A stretch of DNA of 64,000 bases from an uncultured Pelagibacteraceae bacterium. Its GTDB lineage: Bacteria > Pseudomonadota > Alphaproteobacteria > Pelagibacterales > Pelagibacteraceae. Below are positions 1-10,642 of this stretch, one piece after another (positions within the stretch are counted from its first letter, which is position 1; every line of letters starts with the position of its first letter). The DNA lies in the NCBI GenBank assembly GCA_902628525.1, contig CACOMZ010000004.1:1-64000 (forward strand). The letters are read 5' to 3'. A program made the position numbers and the translations under genes. The notes under the pieces were generated by a model. The model saw only the letters and a program-made list of their open reading frames with translations. It was not told the origin of the DNA and did not search any database.

Positions 1-2
1 GC

Positions 3-323
3 TCAAAAAAATTTCATGTATCGCCATTTATCGAAATGGATTGTAATTATTTTTTTAGAATATTAAATCCAGGAGATAAGTTATCTGTTGTCATAGATCA
101 ATATGATCAAGACGGCAAAATTCTGTTTGCATCTCAAGATGGTAAAAAATCTGACTTAACAAGTAAAAATTTAATGAATTCTTATCTAAAACATCCTTTG
201 ATGACATTTAAAATAATTTCTGCGATACATTTTGAAGCGTTTAAATTGTGGATTAAAGGAATTACATTGCCGTTATATATACAAGAGTTAATCATTAAGG
301 TTTTTCAGCATTTCAATAGATGA
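3..323 (+). CDS. DUF1365 family protein, C-terminal part (5' end outside window)
   Basis: Frame is open to the window edge (..KKFHVSPFIEMDCNYFFRILNPGDKL..), matching the DUF1365 pattern KxFHVSPF..M..Y.FR; sits next to an FAD amine-oxidase-like gene as is common for this family. Confidence 0.8.
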   Translation, partial: SKKFHVSPFIEMDCNYFFRILNPGDKLSVVIDQYDQDGKILFASQDGKKSDLTSKNLMNSYLKHPLMTFKIISAIHFEAFKLWIKGITLPLYIQELIIKVFQHFNR

Positions 324-1526
324 TTTTATTCCATCTTCATGAAATCCGTAACCAAAATAACTTCCACAAAAAAGCAAATCTTGTTTATTTTGAATTTTAA
401 CAAGCTCAGATTGAGCATCTAGGGCTTTTTGATCATAATAAGGATGTGTAAATTTAACTTTCCTCAATATTTTCTTCTTATCAATTTCAAAGTAAGGATT
501 TAGAGTTAAGAAAATATTTTGATCACATTTTAAGTTTTGAAGTAAATTTAACCAGTACGTAATTGAATTTTTCTGTAAATTTTTGTCATTTATTGAGGAG
601 TTCCATGAGGACCAAGCCTTTTTATTTTTTGGCATTGCACGTTTATCTGTGTGAACATAAGCGATATTTTCTTTGTAACTAAAATTTGAAAGAATTTTTT
701 CTTCATCTTCTGTGGGATTTTCAATTAATTTTAAGGACACGTCAGCATGTGTTGCTAATACTACCTTATCATAATCAAAGAATTCACTAGCGCCACCATA
801 ATACAAATCTATACCTGAAGATTTTCTTTTAATTTTAGTAACTTCATAATTTTTAAAATATTCACCGCTTATTTGTGAAATTATTTTACTGACGTAAGTT
901 CTACTTCTATTTGATACAGTGTACCACTGAGGTCTATTTTTTAATTTAAACAATCCATGATTTTGAAAAAATTTTATAAAAAAAAGAATTGGCATTTTAC
1001 TTGCCTCGTAAGGAGGCATAGACCAAATTGCAGATACCATCGGTATAATATGATAATCAATAAATGTTTTTGATAACTTATTCTTTTCTAAATATTCACC
1101 TAAAGTAATTTTTTCATTGGAAATTTTAGCTTGATCATTTTTTTTATAAAATTTGATTATATCAAAAAACATTTTTAAGAATTTAATATTAAATAAATTT
1201 AATTTATTTGAAAAAATACCGCCTAATCCCTTTCCACAATATTCAAAATTTGAATTATCTACTGAAACTGAAAAAGACATGTTGCTTTTTTCTATTTCAA
1301 TATCATTTTCTTCAAAGAAATTTTTTAAATTTGGGTAAGTTTTAAAATTAAAAACAATAAATCCAATATCTACTGAAACTTTTTTTTCCTCTATTAACAA
1401 ATCAATAGTATGCGAATGGCCTCCAAAGTGATCCTCCTTTTCAAAAAGATCTACATGGTGTTTTTTTGATAAATAATATGCTGCACTTAATCCAGAAATA
1501 CCCGACCCAACAACAGCAATTTTCAT
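288..1526 (-). CDS. FAD/NAD(P)-binding amine-oxidase-like protein
   Basis: N-terminal Rossmann motif MKIAVVGSGISGLSAAYYLSKKH; C-terminal GSYFGYGFHEDGIKS; partner of DUF1365. Confidence 0.85.
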   Translation of the reverse strand: MKIAVVGSGISGLSAAYYLSKKHHVDLFEKEDHFGGHSHTIDLLIEEKKVSVDIGFIVFNFKTYPNLKNFFEENDIEIEKSNMSFSVSVDNSNFEYCGKGLGGIFSNKLNLFNIKFLKMFFDIIKFYKKNDQAKISNEKITLGEYLEKNKLSKTFIDYHIIPMVSAIWSMPPYEASKMPILFFIKFFQNHGLFKLKNRPQWYTVSNRSRTYVSKIISQISGEYFKNYEVTKIKRKSSGIDLYYGGASEFFDYDKVVLATHADVSLKLIENPTEDEEKILSNFSYKENIAYVHTDKRAMPKNKKAWSSWNSSINDKNLQKNSITYWLNLLQNLKCDQNIFLTLNPYFEIDKKKILRKVKFTHPYYDQKALDAQSELVKIQNKQDLLFCGSYFGYGFHEDGIKSSIEMLKNLND

Positions 1527-1532
1527 TAAATA

Positions 1533-4403
1533 TTATGCTGCATCTTCTTTAAACTCATCCATGCTTGGACAAGTACAAAAAATATTTTTGTCTCCATATA
1601 CGTTATCAACTCTTGCAACTGGAGGCCAAAATTTGTTTGCTTTCAAAAATTTTGATGGATAAGCAGCTTCTTGTCTTGAATATTTATGATCCCACTCATC
1701 TGAAGCTAATTCTAAATCAGTGTGTGGAGCATTTTTAATTGGATTGTCAACTTTATCAAATGTACCTGCCTTGATCATATCTATTTCTGATTTAATACTA
1801 ATTAAAGTATCACAAAATCTATCAAGTTCAGATAGGCTCTCACTTTCCGTGGGTTCAATCATCATTGTACCAGCAACTGGCCAAGACATTGTTGGTGCAT
1901 GAAAACCATAATCAATCAATCTTTTAGCTATATCCTCTTCAGTTATACCTGTTTCACTTTTAATCGATCTAATATCAATTATACATTCATGAGCTACATT
2001 TCCATTTGAGCCTTTATAAAGAATTGGATAATGATCTTTAAGTCTATGAGCTATATAATTTGCATTTAATATTGCAATTTGAGTAGCTAATTTTAGACCT
2101 TGAGACCCCATCATTTTAATATACATCCAAGAAATTGATAAAATACTTGAACTGCCCCATGGTGCTGCTGAAACAGCCCCTATTCCTGTGGCAGGTCCAC
2201 AATCTTTAACAACTGGGTGATTAGGAAGGTAAACTTGTAAATGTCTTTTACAAGCAATTGGTCCCATACCTGGCCCTCCACCACCATGTGGAATACAAAA
2301 TGTTTTATGTAAGTTTATGTGACAAACATCTGGACCAAAATTTCCAGGTCTTGCTATACCAACGAGTGCATTTAAATTTGCACCATCCATATAAACTTGA
2401 CCACCATGTTTATGAATTAACTCACATATATCTGTAATTTTTTCTTCAAATACTCCATGAGTAGACGGGTATGTGACCATTAAGGCTCCAAGATTTTCTG
2501 AATGCATTTCTGCTTTTTTCTTTAAATCCTCAAAATCTACATTTCCATCTTTATCACAATTAACAACCACAACTTTCATCCCAACCATTTGGGCACTTGC
2601 TGGATTTGTTCCATGCGCAGAGCTTGGAATTAAACAAATATTTCTATTTTCTTCGCCTCTGTCTAAATGATACTTTCTAATCACCATTAATCCTGCATAT
2701 TCTCCTTGAGCACCCGCGTTCGGTTGAAGTGAAACTCCAGAAAAACCAGTAATTGATCTTAACCAATTTTTAAGATCAGTGAACAAATCTCTGTATCCCT
2801 CCATCTGCTCAATAGGCACAAACGGATGTGGTTCAGCCAATTCTCTCCATGAAATAGGTATCATTTCTGCTGTAGCATTTAATTTCATTGTACATGAACC
2901 AAGTGCAATCATAGTTCTGTTAAGAGCTATATCTTTATCCTCTAATTTTTTTAAATATCTAAGCATCTCAGTTTCTGAATGATATGAATTAAACACAGGA
3001 TGTTCTAAATATTTTGAGGTTCTTAATAAGTTTTTTGGTAGGTTGGGTAAACTTACTGTTGGATCTTCTTTTTTAATTGACTCTGCTGCATTAAAAATTT
3101 TTAACAGTTGATTAACTCTATAAACATTTTTCTTTTCATCGAAAGATACTGATAGCATTTCAGAATTTACTTTTCTGATATTTACTTTTTGATCTAACGC
3201 ATTGTTATAAATTTGATCGGTTTTGTCTTTTGTAACAATTGTGACTGTATCAAAGAAATGATCAGAATAAATTTCATATCCTGATTGCTTTAATTTATCT
3301 GAAAAGTTTTTAGCTAGTTGAGAAACTCTTTCAGCAATGGTTCTAATACCTTCTGGACCATGATAGATAGCATATGCTGCTGATACAATTGCCAATAAAG
3401 CTTGAGCAGTACAAATATTGCTTGTAGCCTTGTCTCTTCTTATATGTTGTTCTCTAGTTTGTAATGATAGTCTATATGCTTTGTTTCCATGCCTATCAAC
3501 AGAGACTCCTACAATTCTCCCCGGCATTGATCTTTTATACTCATCTTTAGTTGCAAAGAACGCTGCATGAGGTCCGCCGTAGCCCATTGGAATTCCAAAT
3601 CTTTGAGAGCTTCCTACAGCAATATCTGCTCCCAGTTCTCTTGGTGTTTTTAACTTGGCAAGTGCTAATAAATCACAGGCTAATATTGCTTTACCATTTT
3701 TTTTATGAATTTTACTTATTGCTTCACTAGGATCTTTTATATCACCTAATGTTCCAGGATATTGTAATATACCACATACTAAATCTTCTTTTAATTGATC
3801 CAATACTTTATCTTCATCACCAATAAGTACTTTTAATCCCATTGGCTCTGCTCTAGTTTGAATTACATCTATTGTTTGTGGATGACAGTTTTCTGAAACA
3901 AAAACTAAATTACTGTCTTTTTTGTTTAATCTATGACTTAATCCCATCGCCTCTGCAGCTGCAGTTCCTTCATCTAATAAAGATGCATTTGCAATATCCA
4001 TTCCTGTGAAATCAACTATCATCTGCTGGAAGTTGAGCAGCATTTCCAATCTACCTTGAGCTACCTCGGGCTGATAAGGTGTATAAGAAGTATACCAACC
4101 TGGATTTTCTAAAATATTTCTTAAAATTACGTAAGGTGTGTAAGTTCCGTAATAGCCCATACCTATAAAGTTAGAATAAATTTGATTTTTTTTTGATATT
4201 GCTTTTAATTTTCTTAATGCTTCGTATTCCGAATTTGACTCACCAATATTTAACTCATCTTTTAATTGGATTTTTTCTGGAACTGTATTTTTGATTAAAT
4301 CATCTAGAGATTTGTAATTAAGTTCCTTAAGCATTTTATTTTGATCCTCATCTGATGGTCCAATGTGTCTTTTTAAAAAATCTTTTTGTGAATTATGTAA
4401 CAT
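1533..4403 (-). CDS. gcvP: Glycine dehydrogenase (decarboxylating), P protein
   Basis: 956 aa; PLP-site motif HINLHKTFCIPHGGGGPGMGP; adjacent gcvH and gcvT. Confidence 0.97.
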   Translation of the reverse strand: MLHNSQKDFLKRHIGPSDEDQNKMLKELNYKSLDDLIKNTVPEKIQLKDELNIGESNSEYEALRKLKAISKKNQIYSNFIGMGYYGTYTPYVILRNILENPGWYTSYTPYQPEVAQGRLEMLLNFQQMIVDFTGMDIANASLLDEGTAAAEAMGLSHRLNKKDSNLVFVSENCHPQTIDVIQTRAEPMGLKVLIGDEDKVLDQLKEDLVCGILQYPGTLGDIKDPSEAISKIHKKNGKAILACDLLALAKLKTPRELGADIAVGSSQRFGIPMGYGGPHAAFFATKDEYKRSMPGRIVGVSVDRHGNKAYRLSLQTREQHIRRDKATSNICTAQALLAIVSAAYAIYHGPEGIRTIAERVSQLAKNFSDKLKQSGYEIYSDHFFDTVTIVTKDKTDQIYNNALDQKVNIRKVNSEMLSVSFDEKKNVYRVNQLLKIFNAAESIKKEDPTVSLPNLPKNLLRTSKYLEHPVFNSYHSETEMLRYLKKLEDKDIALNRTMIALGSCTMKLNATAEMIPISWRELAEPHPFVPIEQMEGYRDLFTDLKNWLRSITGFSGVSLQPNAGAQGEYAGLMVIRKYHLDRGEENRNICLIPSSAHGTNPASAQMVGMKVVVVNCDKDGNVDFEDLKKKAEMHSENLGALMVTYPSTHGVFEEKITDICELIHKHGGQVYMDGANLNALVGIARPGNFGPDVCHINLHKTFCIPHGGGGPGMGPIACKRHLQVYLPNHPVVKDCGPATGIGAVSAAPWGSSSILSISWMYIKMMGSQGLKLATQIAILNANYIAHRLKDHYPILYKGSNGNVAHECIIDIRSIKSETGITEEDIAKRLIDYGFHAPTMSWPVAGTMMIEPTESESLSELDRFCDTLISIKSEIDMIKAGTFDKVDNPIKNAPHTDLELASDEWDHKYSRQEAAYPSKFLKANKFWPPVARVDNVYGDKNIFCTCPSMDEFKEDAA

Positions 4404-4783
4404 TAGCTAGCGCTCTCCTTTGCAAATTTATCGTATTCTTCTTTATTCATAAGACTATCCATTTCAGATTGGTCTTTCATTTTAAGTTTAAAAAACCATG
4501 CTGAACCCTCTGGATCTTCATTAATTTTAGAGGGATCATCTACAATAGCTTGATTAGTATCTACTACTTCACCACTGACAGGAGTATAAACATCACTAGC
4601 AGCTTTTGTAGATTCTACCACGCCTGCAGTACCATCTTTTTCAACATTAGATCCTTTTTCAGGAAGTTCTGCAAAAACTATATCGCCAAGCATTTCTGTT
4701 GCATGCTTTGTGATTCCTATTGTGGCTACATCTCCTTCCAAAGTAATCCACTCGTGTTCTTTTGAAAACTTTACTTCACTCAT
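4403..4783 (-). CDS. gcvH: Glycine cleavage system H protein
   Basis: Lipoyl-domain signature [21 protein letters not shown]. Confidence 0.97.
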   Translation of the reverse strand: MSEVKFSKEHEWITLEGDVATIGITKHATEMLGDIVFAELPEKGSNVEKDGTAGVVESTKAASDVYTPVSGEVVDTNQAIVDDPSKINEDPEGSAWFFKLKMKDQSEMDSLMNKEEYDKFAKESAS

Positions 4784-5886
4784 TAATTTACTCCCTTCAC
4801 ATAACTTTTTTTATAAAATGGTAATTCACAAACATTTGCTGGATATTTTTTTCCTCGTACTTCAAGTAAAATTCTAGTGTCAACTTTTGAAAAGTCTTTA
4901 TCAACATAACCCATTGCAATAGGTCCGTTTACACTTGGCCCAAATGTTCCACTAGTTATCTCACCAATTTGCGCATCTTTGTCATCAAATATTTTTGTTT
5001 TTTCTCTAGCAATTAATCTACCTTCAGGTTTAATTCCTACTCTTACTTGTTTTGCTCCATCTTGCATTTGGTTTATAATTTTTTGTGATCCAATAAAACC
5101 TCCATTTGATAATCTCGATTTTGAGATTGCCCATTTAAGGTTTGCCTCAACCGGAGTTTTATTAATATCTAATTCGTGACCATATAAACATAATCCTGCT
5201 TCTAATCTCAAGGTATCTCTTGCCCCAAGTCCTATAAGTTGTGCTCCTTTTTTCATTAGATTTAACACAAATTTTTCTGCTTTATTGTTAGAAATTGAAA
5301 TTTCAAATCCATCCTCCCCAGTATAACCTGATCTTGTAACAAATAATTTTTGATTATCAGAATCAAACCAATTTCCAGTCATAAAATTAAGCTGGTCGAC
5401 CCCATTTACAATTGAGTTTAAAATTTCAACAGACTTAGGTCCCTGAATTGCTATTAAAGATCTATTGTTGTCTAAATCCATTTTAAATTTTGTACCTAGT
5501 AAATTGGATAAAATCTCAAAATCTTTATCTTTACATGCAGCATTTAGAATAATTAAATATCCTTCATCAATTTTAGTTATAATCAGATCATCATAAATTC
5601 CAGCATCCTCGTTCATTAAAAAACTATACTTAGAGCTATTTAGTTTTAGATTTTTTAAATCTAAGGGAAAAATTTTTTCTAATTCCTCTGTTAGGCTATG
5701 ATCACCGTATATAAATAATTGACCCATATGAGATACATCAAATATTCCAGAATGTGTTCTTGTAAATTTATGCTCTTCAATAATGCCTTTGCTATACTGT
5801 ATAGGCATTTCATAACCAGCAAATTCAACAAACTTAGCTTTATGAATTTGATGAAGTTGATTTAACGAAGTTTTTTTAATTTCCAT
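4783..5886 (-). CDS. gcvT: Aminomethyltransferase, T protein
   Basis: [27 protein letters not shown].., [13 protein letters not shown]; start of the gcvTHP operon. Confidence 0.96.
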   Translation of the reverse strand: MEIKKTSLNQLHQIHKAKFVEFAGYEMPIQYSKGIIEEHKFTRTHSGIFDVSHMGQLFIYGDHSLTEELEKIFPLDLKNLKLNSSKYSFLMNEDAGIYDDLIITKIDEGYLIILNAACKDKDFEILSNLLGTKFKMDLDNNRSLIAIQGPKSVEILNSIVNGVDQLNFMTGNWFDSDNQKLFVTRSGYTGEDGFEISISNNKAEKFVLNLMKKGAQLIGLGARDTLRLEAGLCLYGHELDINKTPVEANLKWAISKSRLSNGGFIGSQKIINQMQDGAKQVRVGIKPEGRLIAREKTKIFDDKDAQIGEITSGTFGPSVNGPIAMGYVDKDFSKVDTRILLEVRGKKYPANVCELPFYKKSYVKGVN

Positions 5887-5900
5887 ATTAACTCTTCTAT

Positions 5901-6046
5901 GCCCCCTCTGTCTTGGTGCCTGAGAGATTTGCTCCGTCGGCGAGAATAATTCTCTTTCCAGAGTTAATATGTACGGTCCTTTTGCCTGAGAGTTTCCGGG
6001 GTGGTTGCTCCTTCGGCGCTACAGATGTAGTCTCTCCCGTAAGAGA
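5901..6046 (-). promoter_or_regulatory. Tandem glycine riboswitch (two aptamers) upstream of gcvT
   Basis: Minus strand reads GGGAGAGAC...GCGCCGAAGGAGCAA...AACTCTCAGGCAAAAGGACCG then a second GCCGACGGAGCAAATCTCTCAGGCACCAAGACAGAGG. Aptamer I P1 pairs 5972-5976/6037-6041; aptamer II P1 pairs 5906-5910/5959-5963. Confidence 0.96.
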
Positions 6047-6079
6047 ATTTATAACACATTTAAAATATTAATGTAAAAT

Positions 6080-6952
6080 TTATTTAGCAAATTTTTTAAT
6101 TAATAATGGTGATAAAAATTGAATAACTACAGCAGTTATAACGACGGCACCACCAATTAAAACTGAAAGTGGGGCATTCTCATTTGCAAACATCCATGCC
6201 CAAAAAGGTCCTAAAACAGCTTCTGTTAACATAATTATCCCAACAAATGCAGAGGGGGTTGACCTTGCCCCAATTGTTATAAATATAAATCCTAACCCAA
6301 CTTGAAAAAAACCTGCCATAAAACCGAGGAGTACATCATTGGATGAGACAAAAATGCTAGGCGACATAAACAAACCTATTAAAGTTGCAAAAATTCCAGC
6401 AACAAGTTGTAAGGGTATCATGTCAACTTTAGGATATTTTCTAACAATTAAAATTAAAATTGCAAAAGAGATCGGCATAATAAATGCAACAAGATTTCCA
6501 GTCATTTGTCCTGTTGTTAAAGAATTCCCAAGCATTACAATTATTCCAGCAACTGCTAAAACGATACATGTCAATGTTAGTTTTGAAATTTTTTCTTTTA
6601 AAAATACATAACCAAAAATTGCAAGAAATAATGCTTGGGTTTGAATTATAAAATTTGTATTTGCTACTGTAGTTTCATACATAGCAAATACATAGCTAGC
6701 AAAACCAATAGATAAAATTATGCCTCCAACTAGACCTGGTATTCCAGATTTAACAATAGCACCAAAAATATTTCCTTTATAATTAAAAAATAAAAAAATT
6801 ATTATAACTCCAGTAAAAAAAAGTGATCTCCAAAATAATATTTGCCAAAGAGTTGAGCCTTCAAAAGATTTAACTATTAAACCACCAAAACTTAAAGCAC
6901 ATGCTCCAAAAAAAACTAAAAAAGGTCCAGGTATTTTTGACAAAATTTTCAT
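6080..6952 (-). CDS. EamA/DMT family transporter
   Basis: Multi-TM protein of 290 aa with two-repeat EamA architecture (QTQALFLAIFGYVFLKEKIS). Confidence 0.85.
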   Translation of the reverse strand: MKILSKIPGPFLVFFGACALSFGGLIVKSFEGSTLWQILFWRSLFFTGVIIIFLFFNYKGNIFGAIVKSGIPGLVGGIILSIGFASYVFAMYETTVANTNFIIQTQALFLAIFGYVFLKEKISKLTLTCIVLAVAGIIVMLGNSLTTGQMTGNLVAFIMPISFAILILIVRKYPKVDMIPLQLVAGIFATLIGLFMSPSIFVSSNDVLLGFMAGFFQVGLGFIFITIGARSTPSAFVGIIMLTEAVLGPFWAWMFANENAPLSVLIGGAVVITAVVIQFLSPLLIKKFAK

Positions 6953-7896
6953 TAAATTTGTGATAGCAGATTTTTAGTCTCCATTTCATATAACTTAAAT
7001 AAAGTTTCTGCATCAGACAAATTGATCTCTTTAAATTTTATTTTTGAGCCAGGTGACATTTGTACTAATCGATCATAATCAACACTGGCAACAACACCTA
7101 TTTTAGGATACCCGCCAACAGTTCCATGGTCTGAAAGCATAATAATAGGGTTTCCATCAGCAGGAACCTGAATAACACCTTTAATTAAACCTTCAGACTT
7201 AATATTAGTATTAACAATATTTTCAATTTTTGAGCCTTCTAGTCTCATTCCCATTCGATCAGACAATTTTGATATTGTAAATTCACTATCATAAAATAAT
7301 TTTTTTCCGTCCTCAGAAAAGTAATTAAAGTTAGTTCCTTTTATAACCCTTATATTTTCTATTTTAGTATTTACGTAATTAATTTTTTTTATATCTTGAT
7401 TAGAATTTATTTTTTTAAGATAAATTTTCTGACCCTCTTTAAATTTTTTTCCATCGTTAGCCCCAATATTAGCTTTTGTGTTTATAGAACAACTATTCCA
7501 CTGATATTTTATATCAAGGTCTCCACCTATAGCTAAATATCCGTAAACTGATTTATTAGTCGAAATGATATTTATTTCATCTCCACTTTCAATTTTATAA
7601 CTTTGATAACAATTACCCTGAATTTCGTTATCTTTTTTTTTTATGGAAAAAATTACATCTCCAGAAATAGCTAAATTAATTTTTTTCCCAAAATATTTCA
7701 TATGAGGGCCTTGATAAGCAAACTCAATGACAGCTGAATTTAGATTGTTGTTAACCAATTTATTTGCAATAAGAAAATTCCTATTATCCATTGCTCCACT
7801 AAACGGTATACCAATATGATAAAGATGATCTCTTCCTTTGTCTTGAAAAGTACTGTTAACTCCAGGTCTAATTATATTAAAATAGTTTTTACTCAT
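6952..7896 (-). CDS. pxpC: 5-oxoprolinase subunit C / biotin-dependent carboxyltransferase-like
   Basis: RPGVNSTFQDKGRDHLYHIGIPFSGAMD..; ..SDHGTVGGYPKIGVV. Confidence 0.88.
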   Translation of the reverse strand: MSKNYFNIIRPGVNSTFQDKGRDHLYHIGIPFSGAMDNRNFLIANKLVNNNLNSAVIEFAYQGPHMKYFGKKINLAISGDVIFSIKKKDNEIQGNCYQSYKIESGDEINIISTNKSVYGYLAIGGDLDIKYQWNSCSINTKANIGANDGKKFKEGQKIYLKKINSNQDIKKINYVNTKIENIRVIKGTNFNYFSEDGKKLFYDSEFTISKLSDRMGMRLEGSKIENIVNTNIKSEGLIKGVIQVPADGNPIIMLSDHGTVGGYPKIGVVASVDYDRLVQMSPGSKIKFKEINLSDAETLFKLYEMETKNLLSQI

Positions 7897-8563
7897 TAAA
7901 ATTTCTATATTGATCTAAAGTTATTTCTTTAAAAACGACTGTATCACCAGCGTTAATTAGATTTGGACTATCTTCTTTTAAACTATCAAATACATCAACA
8001 GGAGTATTTCCTAAAATATTCCAACCACCTGGGCTTTCAAAAGTATAAATATTAGCAAATTGCTCTGTTAATCCAACAGATCCCTTAGGAACTTTTACTC
8101 TTGGTGTCTCCAAACGCTGAGCTCTCATATTTTCATCTAAATCACCTAGAAAAGGCATGCCAGCAATAAATCCTGTCATATAACAAAAATATTCCTTATC
8201 AAAAAAATTCATAAAAATTTTTTGTTTGCTCAAATTTAGTATTTTCTCTAATCGATTTATATCTAAAGAAAAATTTTCATGACAGCAAACTGGAATTTCT
8301 ATTTTTTTTGAATTCGTTATTTTGGCATCCTCTACATTTAGATTCTCAATAAATTTTTTTACCTTATTAAAATTTGTGATTTTAAGATCAAAAGAGATGA
8401 TTAATTTATTATAGGATGGAGTTAAATTATTTATTCCCTCAAATTTTTGATCTTTAATATTATAAAAATATTTTATTACTCTTGAATTAGTTGATTTATT
8501 TACATCATCACCAAAATCACAATAAAGCGCAGCATCACCAAGATTTGATATATTTTTTATCAT
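7889..8563 (-). CDS. pxpB: 5-oxoprolinase subunit B
   Basis: FIAGMPFLGDLDENMRAQRLETPRVKVPKGSVG..ESPGGWNILGNTP. Confidence 0.88.
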   Translation of the reverse strand: MIKNISNLGDAALYCDFGDDVNKSTNSRVIKYFYNIKDQKFEGINNLTPSYNKLIISFDLKITNFNKVKKFIENLNVEDAKITNSKKIEIPVCCHENFSLDINRLEKILNLSKQKIFMNFFDKEYFCYMTGFIAGMPFLGDLDENMRAQRLETPRVKVPKGSVGLTEQFANIYTFESPGGWNILGNTPVDVFDSLKEDSPNLINAGDTVVFKEITLDQYRNFNE

Positions 8564-8590
8564 GCCATGTTATAATGAAAAAATAGAACT

Positions 8591-9370
8591 ATGGAAATTA
8601 ATATAAACTGTGATTTAGGAGAAAAATCGAAACATCACTCAAATAAATATGACCCAGATTTACTAGGAATAGTTAATTCTGCTAATGTAGCTTGTGGATA
8701 TCATGCTGGAGATATGGAAACGATGCACCAAGTTGTACAAATTTCCAAGAAAAATAAAGTAAGCATTGGGGCACATCCATCATTCAGAGATCCAGAAAAT
8801 TTTGGTAGAGAGCGAATGAATTTATCATCCTCAGAAATTAAAAAATTAATTTTTGAACAATATGATATTTTACAAAATGTTTCTGTTCAGCATGGCTGTA
8901 AAGTAACACATATCAAACCTCATGGTGCCTTGAATAATATGGCATGTGAAGATATAGAATTAGCAACAACATTAGCCGAAGCTATAAATGCTATAAGTAA
9001 AGACTTAATATATTTGGTACCAACTGGTTCTAAAATGGAAATAGCAGCAAAAAAAATGAATATGAAAATAGCATGTGAAATATTTGCTGACAGAAATTAT
9101 GAAGACGATGGCAACCTAGTCTCTAGAAAAAAACCCCATGCATTAATTACAGATCCAAAAGAAGCTCAAAAACACGTGTTAAATATGGTAAAAAATCAGT
9201 CACTTAATTGTCACAGTGGAAAGCAGATACCTTGTGAAATAGACTCTGTATGCATACATGGAGATAACGCTAGTTCGCTTGCTACAGCTAAATCTATTAA
9301 AGAAAACCTGGTAGAAAATGGGCTAGTATTAAAACCTTTAACACATATGGAGAAATTTCTAAATGATTAA
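8591..9370 (+). CDS. pxpA: 5-oxoprolinase subunit A (LamB/YcsF family)
   Basis: INCDLGEKSKHHSNKYDPDLLGIVNSANVACGYHAGD; VCIHGDNASS. Confidence 0.92.
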   Translation: MEININCDLGEKSKHHSNKYDPDLLGIVNSANVACGYHAGDMETMHQVVQISKKNKVSIGAHPSFRDPENFGRERMNLSSSEIKKLIFEQYDILQNVSVQHGCKVTHIKPHGALNNMACEDIELATTLAEAINAISKDLIYLVPTGSKMEIAAKKMNMKIACEIFADRNYEDDGNLVSRKKPHALITDPKEAQKHVLNMVKNQSLNCHSGKQIPCEIDSVCIHGDNASSLATAKSIKENLVENGLVLKPLTHMEKFLND

Positions 9371-9851
9371 AAAACTATTTGTGATCATGTTTTTAACATT
9401 AATCACAACCAATTCTTTTGCGGCAGGATCAGACTCTTCTTCTTCTTCAAAAGTAAAATCTAATTACGATAAAGCAGTAGAGGCAATTAAATTTGCTAAA
9501 AAATACGAAGCAAAAGGAAAACTTGAAAAAGCAAAAAAAAGATATGCAAAAGCTCAAAAACTACTTTTAAAATCTAACTCAGAAAAACCTAATAAAGCTG
9601 ACACTTTAAATTATTTGGGTTTCACTACAAGAAAACTTGGTGATTATGAAAATGGTGAAAAATACTATCTACAAGGACTAGAGATTGAACCAAATCATAT
9701 AGGTATAAACGAGTATTTAGGTGAGCTATATGTTGCTACAAATAGATTAAATTTAGCAAATGAAAGATTAAATATATTGGAAGGATGTAACTGTGATGAG
9801 TATGCACAGTTAAAAGGAATAATTGAAGGTACTAAAAAATCCAAATATTAA
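9363..9851 (+). CDS. Secreted TPR-repeat protein
   Basis: Signal peptide [24 protein letters not shown]-like [32 protein letters not shown]. Confidence 0.75.
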   Translation: MIKKLFVIMFLTLITTNSFAAGSDSSSSSKVKSNYDKAVEAIKFAKKYEAKGKLEKAKKRYAKAQKLLLKSNSEKPNKADTLNYLGFTTRKLGDYENGEKYYLQGLEIEPNHIGINEYLGELYVATNRLNLANERLNILEGCNCDEYAQLKGIIEGTKKSKY

Positions 9852-9856
9852 TTTAT

Positions 9857-10642
9857 ATGCTTGATATTCAAGATCCGGCTGAAGCAAGAAAAGTTATAAG
9901 AGAAAATAAATATACTAATCAAACAGCTGGGTCTGCAAGCAAATACGTCCAAGGCAATCTTTGTATCTTACCAAGCAAGTACGCCATGGACTTTGCAGCT
10001 TTTTGTCAGAAGAATCCAAAACCGTGTCCACTGATTGGTTTTGGAACTAAAGGAGATCCCTCTTTAAAAGATTTAGGTGATATTGATATTAGAACAGATG
10101 TTCCTCAGTATAGAGTTTGGGAAAAAGGTAAATTAGTGGACGAGCCTTATGATATTAAAAAATATTGGAGTGAAGATTTAACTACCTTCGTACTTGGTTG
10201 TTCTATGTCATTTGAGTTACCATTAATTGAAGCCGGAATACCTATACAGCACATAGAAAATAATACTATCGTACCAATGTATAGAACCTCAATAGATTGT
10301 AAACCAGCGGGAAAATTTTCTGGGAAACTTGTTGTATCTATGAGACCATTAAATGCAAATGATACGATAAAATCAATTCAGATTAGTTCAAGATTTCCAG
10401 CCGTTCATGGCGCACCAATACATTTAGGCAATCCAGATGAAATAGGTATAAAAGATATTATGAAACCAGAGTATGGTGACCCTCCAAGAACAATAAAGAA
10501 TAATGAAATTCCTGTTTTTTGGGCTTGTGGTGTAACTCCCCAATCAGTTTTAGAAAATTCAAAACCTGATTTTTGTATAACTCATAGTCCTGGGAAAATG
10601 CTTATAACTGATAAGCTAAACAGCGATTTAGCTGCGTTTTAA
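9857..10642 (+). CDS. DUF1445 family putative hydro-lyase (D-glutamate cyclase-like)
   Basis: [52 protein letters not shown]. Confidence 0.88.
   Translation: MLDIQDPAEARKVIRENKYTNQTAGSASKYVQGNLCILPSKYAMDFAAFCQKNPKPCPLIGFGTKGDPSLKDLGDIDIRTDVPQYRVWEKGKLVDEPYDIKKYWSEDLTTFVLGCSMSFELPLIEAGIPIQHIENNTIVPMYRTSIDCKPAGKFSGKLVVSMRPLNANDTIKSIQISSRFPAVHGAPIHLGNPDEIGIKDIMKPEYGDPPRTIKNNEIPVFWACGVTPQSVLENSKPDFCITHSPGKMLITDKLNSDLAAF

Noticed and set aside
2473-2982. Plus-strand ORFs antisense to gcvP
   Set aside because: Short, opposite to a strongly supported gene, no recognisable domain.
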